Shown: positions 24,696-32,591, numbered from the stretch's first letter. The stretch is 32,591 nucleotides of DNA from GCA-002282575 sp964606405 (GCA_964606405.1 CAZSGH010000032.1:1-32591), one strand, 5' to 3'. Notes: generated by a model from the letters alone, not told the origin. Program-made: numbers and translations.

Positions 24696-25611
24696 AATGG
24701 CTCAAGGCACCTGGATTTTCTTCATAGCTAATCGCACCACCTGCATCAGACAAAGTGGTGAACTCCCAGCTATCAGGATTAGCTAACAAGGTACGCAATA
24801 ATCGATTATTGAGCGCATGCCCAGACTTGTAAGCGGAAAAAGAGCCGACAATCCCCGACCCAATCATGTACAAATCACCAACAGCATCCAGCACTTTATG
24901 GCGCACAAACTCGTCTTGATTGCGTAATCCTTCAGGATTCATCACACCATTTTCATCGAGAACAATGGCATTATCCAAACTACCACCTAAAGCAAGATTG
25001 CGTTTACGCAATGCTTCGACGTCTTTCATGAAACCAAACGTACGCGCACGACTGATTTCTTTTAAATAACTGGTAGACGAAAACTCGATCGTTAAATGAT
25101 TAGCTGTTTCATCGAAAGCGGGATGATCAAAGTCGATGGAAAAACTTAAACGAAAGCCTTCGTAGGGATCAAATTGCGCCCACGCACCGTTGTCTGTTTC
25201 GACACGAACGGTCTGTTTAATGCGAATAAAACGTTTATTCTCTTCTTGGTCAAGAATACCAGCCGACTGCAACAGAAAAATAAAGTGCGATGCACTACCG
25301 TCCATGATCGGCACTTCATCAGAATCGAGATCAATGTAAAGGTTATCGATACCAAAACCTGCCAAGGCCGACATCAAATGCTCTACCGTTGAGATTTTGA
25401 CCCCATCTTGACTCAGTGTTGTACATAGCACCGTTTCACTGACCACATTGGGATGAACAGGAATTTCGACGATAGGATCAAGATCAATGCGACGAAAAAC
25501 GATACCCGTATTAACGGGCGCTGGGCGCATTGACATAAGTCCGTGGTGACCTGTATGTAGCCCAACGCCGCGCGCACGAATTGGGTTTTTAATGGTCCGT
25601 TGCTTGAGCAT
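24694..25611 (-). CDS. lpxC: UDP-3-O-acyl-N-acetylglucosamine deacetylase LpxC
   Basis: Zinc deacetylase for the committed step of lipid A synthesis. I chose MLKQRTIKNPIRARGVGLHT at 25611: it matches the family N-terminus and gives 305 residues, the E. coli length. Two ATGs up to ten codons upstream lack good ribosome sites. Zinc ligands are His78 (STVEHLMSAL) and the His and Asp of RHKVLDAVGDL. Other visible blocks are PIMDGSASHF and RNQDEFVRHK. It is the usual gene after ftsZ at the end of the dcw cluster, but here it directly follows ftsA. Confidence 0.96.
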   Translation of the reverse strand: MLKQRTIKNPIRARGVGLHTGHHGLMSMRPAPVNTGIVFRRIDLDPIVEIPVHPNVVSETVLCTTLSQDGVKISTVEHLMSALAGFGIDNLYIDLDSDEVPIMDGSASHFIFLLQSAGILDQEENKRFIRIKQTVRVETDNGAWAQFDPYEGFRLSFSIDFDHPAFDETANHLTIEFSSTSYLKEISRARTFGFMKDVEALRKRNLALGGSLDNAIVLDENGVMNPEGLRNQDEFVRHKVLDAVGDLYMIGSGIVGSFSAYKSGHALNNRLLRTLLANPDSWEFTTLSDAGGAISYEENPGALSH

Positions 25612-25639
25612 CGGTGCTGTTTCCATGCGAAATTGTTTC

Positions 25640-25645
25640 ATTGTA
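25640..25645 (-). promoter_or_regulatory. Candidate -10 element for lpxC
   Basis: TACAAT on the minus strand, 29-34 bases upstream of the chosen lpxC start. If used, transcription would begin near 25633 and would exclude the longer N-terminal extension. No good -35 is visible, so support is weak. Confidence 0.25.
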
Positions 25646-25658
25646 ACATAAGGGGTAG

Positions 25659-25690
25659 GTATAAAACTGCGCTGTGCGCTTTTTTAAACC
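25659..25690. repeat. Hairpin-only repeat family member, copy G, at the ftsA-lpxC junction
   Basis: GGTATAAAACTGCGCTGTGC followed by GCTTTTTTAAACC. It closely resembles the right hairpin of copy C (CTAAAAACTGCGCTACGCTT...). An inner GCGC-TGT-GCGC stem is flanked by A- and T-runs, so it could act as a weak terminator or processing site between ftsA and lpxC. It occupies the place where ftsZ is normally found. Confidence 0.5.
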
Positions 25691-25696
25691 GCCCGT

Positions 25697-26977
25697 TTAG
25701 AACTGATGTGCAAACCAACTTTTCATTTTGCTGATTAGACTTTCTTCTCTGGTATGACGATGAGCAACCGTGGTTTCTGAAACACTTGGCTCGTCATCAT
25801 GAATCACTGCACCATCTAGGTGTTCGCTGGCATACTTCAGCAAACCAACCCCTGTCGCGTATGAGGCATCGCGCAGTTGCGACCCTAAACCATTCTGTGA
25901 TTCTGGCAGACCTAAACGGACGGGTACACCAAAAATCTCTTCTGCCAACTCGACCGCACCTTCGATTTGCGACGAGCCACCCGTTAACACAATCCCACCT
26001 GCACGAATAGCGTTGTCGTAGCCACTCAAATGCAGTTCTTGTTGAATGAGTTGGAAAATTTCGGCAAAGCGTGCTTCAACCACATCAACCAAAGTATGAC
26101 GTTTAATGCAACGGGCTGGACGATCGCCAACACTCGCCACTTCAATTTCTTCATCGGGGCTAACCAGCTGTGGCAACGCACAACCAAAGTTCTTTTTAAT
26201 TTCTTCTGCCGCATGAATCGGGGTACGCAACACGGCTGCAATATCATTAGTCACTTGATCGCCACCGACAGGGATAACCGCGGTGTGGTGCATCGCGCCT
26301 TGGATAATCACGGCAATATCGGTTGTACCTGCGCCAATGTCGATTAAACAAACACCCAATTCTTTTTCGTCTGCTAACAACACCGCTTCGGCTGAAGCAA
26401 GCTGCTCTAATACAATATCATCAACACGCAAATGGCAGTTTTCAACACAACGCGATAAGTTACGCACAGCACTAATCGCGCCTGTAATCATATGTACACG
26501 CGCTTCGAGCGACACGCCCGCCATACCGACAGGCTGACGAATACCAGGCTGATTATCGACAATAAACTCTTGCGTTAAAATGTGCAATGGCTTTTGATCA
26601 CCAGGAATAGAAATGCGCTTGACGGCATCATCTACCACTCGCTCAACATCATGATTACCAATTTCATCGCCAGAAACCGTTACCATGCTGTGTTGGTTGT
26701 AGCTTTTAATGTGGCTGCCCGCAATACCAACATAAACGTGTTCAATGGTCACGCCCGACATCTGTTCGGCCGCATCAACTGCGTGTTGAATAGCATCAAC
26801 TGTTGCGTCAATATCGACCACAACCCCTCGGCGCAGACCGCGCGAGGGGTGACGCCCCATACCGATGAGTTCCATGCGCCCGTTGCTGCTCACTTTAGCA
26901 ACGAGGGCAACAATTTTGGATGTACCGATATCCAATGCAACAACAACATTAGGAGACTGTTTTTTACTGCGAGCCAT
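25697..26977 (-). CDS. ftsA: Cell division protein FtsA
   Basis: 426-residue actin-like ATPase that tethers FtsZ to the membrane. Phosphate and nucleotide motifs are VALDIGTSKIVALVA, LIDIGAGTTDIAV and GIVLTGGSSQIEG. The SHI-insert 1C domain (about 85-165) is present. The C-terminal amphipathic membrane helix is intact (SLISKMKSWFAHQF), so the gene looks fully functional. AGGA lies about eight bases before the ATG, ten bases after the ftsQ stop. Its partner ftsZ is not downstream. Confidence 0.96.
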   Translation of the reverse strand: MARSKKQSPNVVVALDIGTSKIVALVAKVSSNGRMELIGMGRHPSRGLRRGVVVDIDATVDAIQHAVDAAEQMSGVTIEHVYVGIAGSHIKSYNQHSMVTVSGDEIGNHDVERVVDDAVKRISIPGDQKPLHILTQEFIVDNQPGIRQPVGMAGVSLEARVHMITGAISAVRNLSRCVENCHLRVDDIVLEQLASAEAVLLADEKELGVCLIDIGAGTTDIAVIIQGAMHHTAVIPVGGDQVTNDIAAVLRTPIHAAEEIKKNFGCALPQLVSPDEEIEVASVGDRPARCIKRHTLVDVVEARFAEIFQLIQQELHLSGYDNAIRAGGIVLTGGSSQIEGAVELAEEIFGVPVRLGLPESQNGLGSQLRDASYATGVGLLKYASEHLDGAVIHDDEPSVSETTVAHRHTREESLISKMKSWFAHQF

Positions 26978-26987
26978 ATTCTTTATC

Positions 26988-27758
26988 CTAGGGTTTGGCG
27001 CCTGTCACTGCGGGCATAGTTTCTACAACTGACCATTTTACCGCAAATCCATCGCGATATCTAAGGTCTATGCGCATATTCGTATTTTCTTGTCGTGGAA
27101 TACTGCCATAAAGCAGTAGCAAACGCTTCAAAGATTCAATCGATTCCTGTGCGGGCAATACCCATTCATCGCCATTCACCAGCCATGCATGCCAGCTACC
27201 ATCGGCTTGGCGATGCAATGCCCGAACATGCAAACCATAGGGATTAATTAAATCTAACAACTGGCGCAACATCGCCAGTACTTCGCGAGGTTCTGGATTA
27301 ACAGCAGACAAAGCAATTAATGTTTCGCCATTAAAACTGCCACTAGCGTGAAAAATCTCGCCTGTTTGATTTAATAAATCATGTTCACCCCAACGAGCAA
27401 CAGGAATCTGCTCCGTCACCTCAATACGCAAGCTATTTGGCCAAAAACGCGACACCTCCGCATGCGCCACCCAAGGATGACTTTCAACTGTCTTGCGAAT
27501 CAGCGACAAGTCAAGCTGCCAAAAGCCCAACCCTAACTGCGGACGCAACAAATCACGCAATTCATCTTCTGTTACATGGTTAGTGGTTGACACCAACTCG
27601 ACATGCACCAACTCACCACTTTGATGCTCTTGCCATAAATGCCAAGCCTGCAAACCACCCCACAACAAACCCGCAATCAACGCAGTAAACAAGCCCGCTT
27701 TGAGTATCAACAGCAACCAACGCCCAAGGCGCTTGGCAAGTCGTTTTAAGAAACTCAT
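26988..27758 (-). CDS. ftsQ: Cell division protein FtsQ
   Basis: 256-residue bitopic inner-membrane protein that links early and late divisome proteins through FtsBL. A short basic cytoplasmic tail (MSFLKRLAKRLGRW) and one helix (about 15-34) precede the periplasmic POTRA domain (LVHVELVSTTNHVTEDELRD) and the FtsQ beta domain. The start at 27758 is preferred because a longer frame would be translated out of repeat copy D. AGAGG eight bases upstream is the ribosome site and lies in the left end of that repeat. Length and fold are ordinary. Confidence 0.92.
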   Translation of the reverse strand: MSFLKRLAKRLGRWLLLILKAGLFTALIAGLLWGGLQAWHLWQEHQSGELVHVELVSTTNHVTEDELRDLLRPQLGLGFWQLDLSLIRKTVESHPWVAHAEVSRFWPNSLRIEVTEQIPVARWGEHDLLNQTGEIFHASGSFNGETLIALSAVNPEPREVLAMLRQLLDLINPYGLHVRALHRQADGSWHAWLVNGDEWVLPAQESIESLKRLLLLYGSIPRQENTNMRIDLRYRDGFAVKWSVVETMPAVTGAKP

Positions 27759-27765
27759 GGACACC

Positions 27766-27910
27766 TCTAAAAACCTAATGGGTTGCGGGGTCTGGGGGAA
27801 GGGCTGCACACTAGAAACAGGTAAGCAATTAATTTAATGCCCTTCCTCCAGCTAAAAAACAAAGTTAGGGACTCTAAAAATGAGCGCAGCGAACTTTTTA
27901 GAAGTTCCCT
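27766..27910 (+). repeat. Intergenic repeat element, copy D (about 145 bp)
   Basis: The clearest copy. Left end CTCTAAAAACCTAATGGGTT; first hairpin CTGGGGGAAGGGC (27792-27804) with GCCCTTCCTCCAG (27839-27851), 12 of 13 paired. Spacer CTAAAAAACAAAGTTAGGG; second hairpin AGGGACTCTAAAAA with TTTTTAGAAGTTCCCT (27895-27910) around TGAGCGCAGCGAAC. It fills the ddl-ftsQ junction within an otherwise tightly packed cluster and touches the ddl stop codon. Confidence 0.85.
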
Positions 27911-28827
27911 CATGCCGACAATGCCACAATCCGCTGTACTAACGCTGCAAAGTCGAGACCAGAAGCTTTGGCTGCCATGGGCACAAGGCTATGGTCAGTC
28001 ATACCAGGAACCGTATTCAGTTCGAGCAACCACGGCTGCTCCGAACGATCAACCATTAAATCGATTCGCCCCCACACGTTAGCACCTAATGCACGAAAGG
28101 CACTTAGAGCTAAGGATTGGAAACGAGCCTCATCTGCTTCAGATAAACCGCAAGGACAGAGGTATTCCGTGGTATTTGCTTGATATTTTGCTTCAAAATC
28201 ATAAAAACTATTCGGCGTTTTAAGGCGAATCATCGGTAAAGCAACATCACCCAAAATCGCAATGGTATATTCGTCACCATCAATCCACGATTCGAGCAAC
28301 ACATGACTGTCAAAGGTCAATGCATTGTCGACCGCAGCTTGCAATTGTTCAGCTGAGTCGACTTTGAACATACCAATACTTGAGCCTTCACAAGCGGGCT
28401 TCACCATAATCGGGTAGCGCAACGGCTGTGACATCAAATTTGCCATGTTTTCGCGGGTAACGACAAAATAATCAGCTGTTGGCAAGCCCATTTCGCGCCA
28501 CAAGCGTTTCGTTAGGACTTTATCCATCGCAATCGCGCTAGATAACATGCCACTTCCTGTATAGGGAACCTGCATAATATCGAGCAGTGCTTGTAGCTGA
28601 CCGTCTTCACCACCCTTGCCATGCAAGGCATTGAATACCATCAGAGAAGGGGGCGCATCCGCCAATAGCACCATCATGTCGGACAAATGATTTATTGTCC
28701 AATCGAGAACAGGCTCTCCCACCGATTGCAAAGCGGCAATCACCGCTGCTCCCGAACGTAATGAAACGTCACGCTCGCTGGCGCTGCCACCGCGAACCAC
28801 CGCAATGGTTGTTTTTGTTTGACTCAT
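27910..28827 (-). CDS. ddl: D-alanine--D-alanine ligase
   Basis: 305-residue ATP-grasp enzyme that joins two D-Ala for the UDP-MurNAc pentapeptide. GGSASERDVSLRSG is the N-terminal phosphate/substrate loop, and HGKGGEDGQLQ, VKPACEGSSIGM, ELNTVPGMTDHSL and the metal-binding RIDLMVD segment are all visible. The start at 28827 overlaps the murC stop in ATGA; a five-codon extension is rejected for that reason. Length is that of DdlB in E. coli. It is followed by the repeat element instead of abutting ftsQ. Confidence 0.96.
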   Translation of the reverse strand: MSQTKTTIAVVRGGSASERDVSLRSGAAVIAALQSVGEPVLDWTINHLSDMMVLLADAPPSLMVFNALHGKGGEDGQLQALLDIMQVPYTGSGMLSSAIAMDKVLTKRLWREMGLPTADYFVVTRENMANLMSQPLRYPIMVKPACEGSSIGMFKVDSAEQLQAAVDNALTFDSHVLLESWIDGDEYTIAILGDVALPMIRLKTPNSFYDFEAKYQANTTEYLCPCGLSEADEARFQSLALSAFRALGANVWGRIDLMVDRSEQPWLLELNTVPGMTDHSLVPMAAKASGLDFAALVQRIVALSA

Positions 28828-30212
28828 ACCGACTCCCGCCAACGCTTACTTAATGCACCAATGTCTCCCGCACCCATGGTTAATAACACGTCATTTCCTT
28901 GCAACATGCTAGGAAGCAATTTGGTTGCACCGTCTAAGCTGTCAGCCAACACAACCTGATTAAAACCACGTAAGCGCATCGCCTGTGCGACCGATTTACT
29001 GTCTGCGCCAGAAATCGCCGCCTCTCCTGCCGAATAAACAGGCAGTAAAACGACGACATCCGCCATCATCAGCGACTGGGCAAAATCATCGAGTAAGTCG
29101 CGTGTTCGCGTGTAACGATGTGGCTGAAAAACAGCAACAAGTCGCTGCTGACCAAAAGCAGCGCGCGCCGTGCGCAATACAGCAGCCAATTCGGTGGGAT
29201 GATGACCATAGTCGTCGACTAAGGTAAGAGGCTGCCCTAAAATCTGACGATCTGGGTACACTTGGAAACGTCGACCAACACCACCAAAGGCGGCTAATGC
29301 ACGCTGGATAGCAGCAATGTCGACATCTAACTCTAATGCAACCGCAATGGTTGCTAACGCATTACGCACATTGTGCTCACCAGGAATATTCAGCGTGACG
29401 CTAAAGGGCGCTTGATGAGGCGCAATCACCGTAAAACGAGAGCGCAAGCCTAAACATTCGATGTCGGTGGCACGGATATCCGCCTGCTCAGAAAAGCCAT
29501 AGCTCAGAATCGGACGTGTAATATGCGGCAATAAACCTTGAATACCCGCATCGTCAATACAGACAATCGCCAACCCGTAAAACGGCAAATGATGTAAAAA
29601 TTCAGAAAAGGTTGCGGTGAGCTTTTCAAAGCTGCCGCCGTAGGTTTCCATATGATCGGCATCGACATTGGTCACAATCGCCATCATCGGCTTGAGGTAA
29701 AGAAAAGAAGCATCAGACTCATCAGCTTCAGCAACCAGATAATCGCTACTACCCAAACTGGCATGGGTGCCTGTTTTATTGAGTCGCCCACCAATGACAT
29801 AGGTGGGATCTAAACCAGCTTCGCCCAGCACACTGGCAACCAGACTGGTCGTGGTAGTTTTTCCGTGTGTTCCCGCAACAGCAATACCAAACTTGCCACG
29901 CATCATTTCTGCCAACATTTCCGCACGCGGAATGACAGGAATACGCGCCTTACGCGCCGCTTGTAGTTCTGGATTGTCTTTGGGAATAGCTGTCGAAGCA
30001 ACGACCACATCAGCCGCGCTCACCAAATCTGCATTGTGACCGATGGCGACTTGAGCGCCCAAGTCGATTAAATGCTGCGTGACAGGAGAAGCTTTGGCGT
30101 CAGAACCACTCACAACAAACCCTTGCGTTAATAACACCTCGGCAATACCCGACATGCCCGAACCACCAATACCGACCAAATGAATATGGCGCACCCGACT
30201 AGACATGCTCAT
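28824..30212 (-). CDS. murC: UDP-N-acetylmuramate--L-alanine ligase MurC
   Basis: About 462 residues. Adds L-Ala to UDP-MurNAc in the cytoplasm. The Rossmann-like N-terminus RHIHLVGIGGSGMSGIAEVL, P-loop GTHGKTTTTSLVASV, DADHMETYGG, the GEHNVRNALATIA block and DDYGHHPTE are all family hallmarks. I chose ATG 30212 (MSMSSRVRH), 13 bases after murG; ATG 30206 is an alternative, and a TTG further up overlaps murG and is unlikely. There is no murB between murC and ddl, a common variation. Confidence 0.95.
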   Translation of the reverse strand: MSMSSRVRHIHLVGIGGSGMSGIAEVLLTQGFVVSGSDAKASPVTQHLIDLGAQVAIGHNADLVSAADVVVASTAIPKDNPELQAARKARIPVIPRAEMLAEMMRGKFGIAVAGTHGKTTTTSLVASVLGEAGLDPTYVIGGRLNKTGTHASLGSSDYLVAEADESDASFLYLKPMMAIVTNVDADHMETYGGSFEKLTATFSEFLHHLPFYGLAIVCIDDAGIQGLLPHITRPILSYGFSEQADIRATDIECLGLRSRFTVIAPHQAPFSVTLNIPGEHNVRNALATIAVALELDVDIAAIQRALAAFGGVGRRFQVYPDRQILGQPLTLVDDYGHHPTELAAVLRTARAAFGQQRLVAVFQPHRYTRTRDLLDDFAQSLMMADVVVLLPVYSAGEAAISGADSKSVAQAMRLRGFNQVVLADSLDGATKLLPSMLQGNDVLLTMGAGDIGALSKRWRESV

Positions 30213-30225
30213 CTTGTTATTTTTC

Positions 30226-31284
30226 CTATTTTCTATCCACAATCGCTCGCGCCAATACGGCCGCTGCCTGATTTTCTGGCAAAGCAGACAGACTATTATA
30301 AGCCAGCTGATGGGCTTCTGGCTGGGATAAATACTGATTTAGAAAGTCTCTAATTTTTTCAACCGTTGTTTGAGACTGAACAAATACGCTTGCACCACCC
30401 GCTTCGACAAGGCTTAACGCATTCACATACTGGTGATTGTCGACAGCGCTTGGAAAGGGAATAAATAAGGCAGGACGTGCTGTTTGGGCAATTTCGGCAA
30501 CGGTTAGCGCACCCGAACGCGCGATGACCACATCAGCCCAAGCATAAGCACTCGCCATGTCATCGATAAAGGCATCGACTCGTGCCTTAACACCCGCGTA
30601 ATGATAAGAAGCATTCACGACATCGCGTTGGTTAACACCTGTCTGATGCCAAATCGACAGATTATTACTGACCCCATCATTCATGACACGCGGCAACAAG
30701 TCGTTCAGGAAGCTGGCGCCTTGACTACCACCCAAAACAAGCACACGCAAGACAACCGTATCGTGACGCGCTTGCTGGCTTCGTGAGAGCGCCTTGCGCA
30801 AGGGATTGCCGATTAACTCGGCTTTTTCCCAACCAAATGGCGTTTTGTGCAAAGGCAAACCAAGAAAAAGTCGTTCGCTTAATGGCGCTAACAAGCGATT
30901 GCTTAACCCCGCAATCGCGTTTTGTTCGTGCAACCAAACAGGAATACCTAACAAGCGCGCGGCAATGCCTGCGGGAGCAGAAATGTAACCGCCCATGACC
31001 AGTAGCAATTCTGGCTTTTCTTGCTTGAGTACACGCCATGCTTGAGCAATGGCACGCAATAAACGAAAAGGAGCTTGTAACCAGCCTAACACCCCCTTTC
31101 CGCGCAAACCTTGCATGGCAATACCATGAAAGCGAATCGACGCTTTAGCAACCCAAGCGCCCTCTTTACCTTGCTGCGTTCCTAACCACACCACCTCCAC
31201 GCCCTGTTGTTGCAAAGCATCAGCAACAGCTAATCCAGGAAAAACGTGTCCACCCGTCCCAGCGGCGGCGATCATGACTTTCAT
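30226..31284 (-). CDS. murG: UDP-GlcNAc:lipid I N-acetylglucosaminyltransferase MurG
   Basis: 352-residue GT-B glycosyltransferase that converts lipid I to lipid II on the inner face of the cytoplasmic membrane. The N-terminal AAGTGGHVFPGLAVADAL and LVMGGYISAPAGIAA loops, HEQNAIAGLSNRLLAP, VLGGSQGASFLN, and RSGALTVAEIA with IPFPSAVDNHQYVNA are canonical. The ATG overlaps the ftsW stop by four bases, indicating coupling. Confidence 0.97.
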   Translation of the reverse strand: MKVMIAAAGTGGHVFPGLAVADALQQQGVEVVWLGTQQGKEGAWVAKASIRFHGIAMQGLRGKGVLGWLQAPFRLLRAIAQAWRVLKQEKPELLLVMGGYISAPAGIAARLLGIPVWLHEQNAIAGLSNRLLAPLSERLFLGLPLHKTPFGWEKAELIGNPLRKALSRSQQARHDTVVLRVLVLGGSQGASFLNDLLPRVMNDGVSNNLSIWHQTGVNQRDVVNASYHYAGVKARVDAFIDDMASAYAWADVVIARSGALTVAEIAQTARPALFIPFPSAVDNHQYVNALSLVEAGGASVFVQSQTTVEKIRDFLNQYLSQPEAHQLAYNSLSALPENQAAAVLARAIVDRK

Positions 31285-32564
31285 GAAGCAACCACCTCAG
31301 CAGACTTTTCCTGTACCACTGGCGCATCAGGAGCAGGCGCTGCTGGCAGTGCAACCACTAAATGCGCATGTCGATTTTCCCAATCGATACGCAATACCAA
31401 TCCTAATGCGAGCATACTCATCAGTAAGCTTGAACCGCCATAACTGACAAAGGGCAAGGTCAGTCCCTTTGTTGGTAACAATCCTAAATTAGCCCCCATA
31501 TTGATGAGCGCCTGAACAGCAACCCATGCACCGACACCATAGCACATTAACGCAGCAAAAACCTGACCGCGCGCTCTGGCAATACTGCCGACACGGAAAA
31601 TGCGCCAAATCAAAAACAAGTAAAGCGTAATCAAAAAGGTTACACCAACAAAACCGAACTCTTCGCCATAAATGGCAAACAAGAAATCGGTGTGCGCATC
31701 GGGAAGGTAAAAGAGTTTTTCGACACTATTGCCCAATCCAACACCAAACCAATCACCTCGCCCCAATGCCATTAACGAATGCGTTAGCTGATAGCCTGTC
31801 GTTTGAGCTGCACTCCACGGATCTAAAAAGCTGGTTACCCGCGCAACACGATAAGGCTCAATAATAATCACCAAAATCAGCACACCGACCAAGGGCAAAA
31901 CGGCCCAAACGAACAAACGCAAAGGCGCACCTGCAACCAACAGCATGGCAGAAATCAGCAATAAAATCACCATCAAGCTACCAAAGTCGGGTTGTAACAA
32001 GAGCAAAATAAAAATAGGCACAATGGGTAACAACAAGCGTTTTACCGCCTGCATTTGCAAGGCTTTTTCGCGCTTTAAATCACGATTGCCTTGTTCATCT
32101 TGCTGCGTCTGAAAATGTTTTTCGAGATAAGCTGCCATAAAGATAATCACGACCAGCTTCAAAAACTCGGATGGTTGCAGATTAAAAAACCCTAAACTAA
32201 TCCAACGCTTAGCACCATTAATTTCTCGGCCAAAAACAAGCGCCGCCATCACCAAAGCCATAGCACCCAATAACAAGGCACCGCGATTGTCGCGCCACCA
32301 GTCTAACGTCGTGCGTTGAATAATGAAAACCGACAGCGCAAAAGCACCCAATAAAAAAACAATCTGCTGCATGGCATAACGCAACTCTAGCCCAAAGCGC
32401 TTTTCGGCAATGGCAATCGAGGCAGAGCCAACCATAATCACACCGATACAAGACAAGACAAGCATCACCCCAACAATCGACCAATCAATCGGAGCTGTAT
32501 CTTGAATCGACCAAGGTCGAATACTAATGCGTTTGCGCATCCAGTGCGCTGCAGGTAGTTTCAC
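31281..32564 (-). CDS. ftsW: Septal peptidoglycan polymerase FtsW
   Basis: 427-residue SEDS-family membrane glycosyltransferase that polymerises lipid II at the septum with FtsI. About ten hydrophobic helices; the conserved pieces KRWISLGFFNLQPSEFLKL, QPDFGSLMVI, HTDFLFAIYGEEFGFVG and LPFVSYGGSSLLM are present, with the SEDS Asp in QPDFG. The GTG at 32564 overlaps the murD stop in GTGA; an ATG eight codons downstream (32540) is an alternative. The C-terminus has an Ala/Pro/Val-rich cytoplasmic tail. Confidence 0.95.
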   Translation of the reverse strand: MKLPAAHWMRKRISIRPWSIQDTAPIDWSIVGVMLVLSCIGVIMVGSASIAIAEKRFGLELRYAMQQIVFLLGAFALSVFIIQRTTLDWWRDNRGALLLGAMALVMAALVFGREINGAKRWISLGFFNLQPSEFLKLVVIIFMAAYLEKHFQTQQDEQGNRDLKREKALQMQAVKRLLLPIVPIFILLLLQPDFGSLMVILLLISAMLLVAGAPLRLFVWAVLPLVGVLILVIIIEPYRVARVTSFLDPWSAAQTTGYQLTHSLMALGRGDWFGVGLGNSVEKLFYLPDAHTDFLFAIYGEEFGFVGVTFLITLYLFLIWRIFRVGSIARARGQVFAALMCYGVGAWVAVQALINMGANLGLLPTKGLTLPFVSYGGSSLLMSMLALGLVLRIDWENRHAHLVVALPAAPAPDAPVVQEKSAEVVAS

Positions 32565-32591
32565 GACAAAGACGCCACACAGTCAATAAAG
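32561..32591 (-). CDS. murD: C-terminal end of MurD (partial, at window edge)
   Basis: On the minus strand the last codons read FIDCVASLS then TGA, which overlaps the ftsW GTG. This is where murD (UDP-MurNAc-Ala:D-Glu ligase) ends in the standard dcw order murD-ftsW-murG-murC, and the tail resembles MurD C-termini (Phe, then a helix ending in Leu). Identification rests on context and only nine residues. Confidence 0.55.
   Translation of the reverse strand, partial: FIDCVASLS

Noticed and set aside
25612..25641. Longer LpxC start (MKQFRMETAP extension)
   Set aside because: No ribosome site at the upstream ATGs, and the shorter form gives the family N-terminus and the 305-residue E. coli length.
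27759..27809. FtsQ N-terminal extension of 17 residues
   Set aside because: It is encoded by the repeat element, is Pro/Gln-rich without family similarity, and the inner ATG has a good AGAGG site.
1..32591. tRNA, rRNA, CRISPR arrays, transposase genes, prophage genes
   Set aside because: None recognised on either strand; all sizeable ORFs outside the listed genes are antisense or frame-shifted shadows of them.

Overview
This window reads as the chromosome of a gammaproteobacterium of moderate to low GC. The main evidence is gene order: rluD-pgeF divergent from bamD, ampD divergent from nadC, a slyB-type lipoprotein divergent from infA, and a dcw cell-wall/division cluster running into lpxC and secA. 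Nothing seen indicates a plasmid, prophage, CRISPR array, rRNA or tRNA. The assembly has two 100-N scaffold gaps (3781-3880 and 6001-6100). The second is flanked by a 55-base duplication and looks like an artefact.

Layout. 1-42: a possible gene tail. 64-3732 (minus): a membrane-anchored PAS-GGDEF diguanylate cyclase, hemN, and an unlisted 52-residue membrane peptide. 3770-7416 (minus): an operon-like run ampD > DUF423 > DUF1415 > yheS (ABC-F), with ATGA overlaps at two junctions. 7476-10314 (plus): nadC and an overlapping CPA2/Kef-type cation:proton antiporter. 10397-12131 (minus): rluD and pgeF. 12414-16631 (plus): bamD, then a three-gene MacAB/LolCDE-like export system (adaptor, FtsX-fold permease, ATPase). 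16777-19800 (plus): a chemosensory operon cheA-cheW-miniature STAS protein-cheY, with no receptor, cheR or cheB alongside. 19881-20865 (minus): an unrecognised 106-residue protein and slyB. 21024-21242 (plus): infA, followed by two hairpin terminators. 21363-24110 (minus): secA, divergent from dciA (24177-24611, plus). 24694-32591 (minus): lpxC, ftsA, ftsQ, ddl, murC, murG, ftsW and the last codons of murD, in transcription order murD > ftsW > murG > murC > ddl > ftsQ > ftsA > lpxC.

Two observations stand out. First, ftsZ is missing from its usual place between ftsA and lpxC. The 85-bp junction holds no ftsZ remnant, only a small hairpin, and no assembly gap is there. Second, the intergenic spaces carry a dispersed family of about 140-bp non-coding elements. 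There are five near-complete copies (12251-12391, 13161-13303, 14573-14710, 20222-20357, 27766-27910), plus a partial copy at 24617-24695 and hairpin-only forms at 10347-10387 and 25659-25690. Each full copy has two hairpin regions with a conserved spacer. The left end of two copies supplies the Shine-Dalgarno sequence of the next gene. I do not recognise this family as a named repeat.

The genes are mostly housekeeping: envelope growth (mur, ddl, fts, lpxC, bamD, secA, slyB), peptidoglycan recycling and editing (ampD, pgeF), translation (infA, rluD, yheS), cofactors (hemN, nadC) and replication initiation (dciA), plus signalling modules (cyclic-di-GMP, chemosensory).
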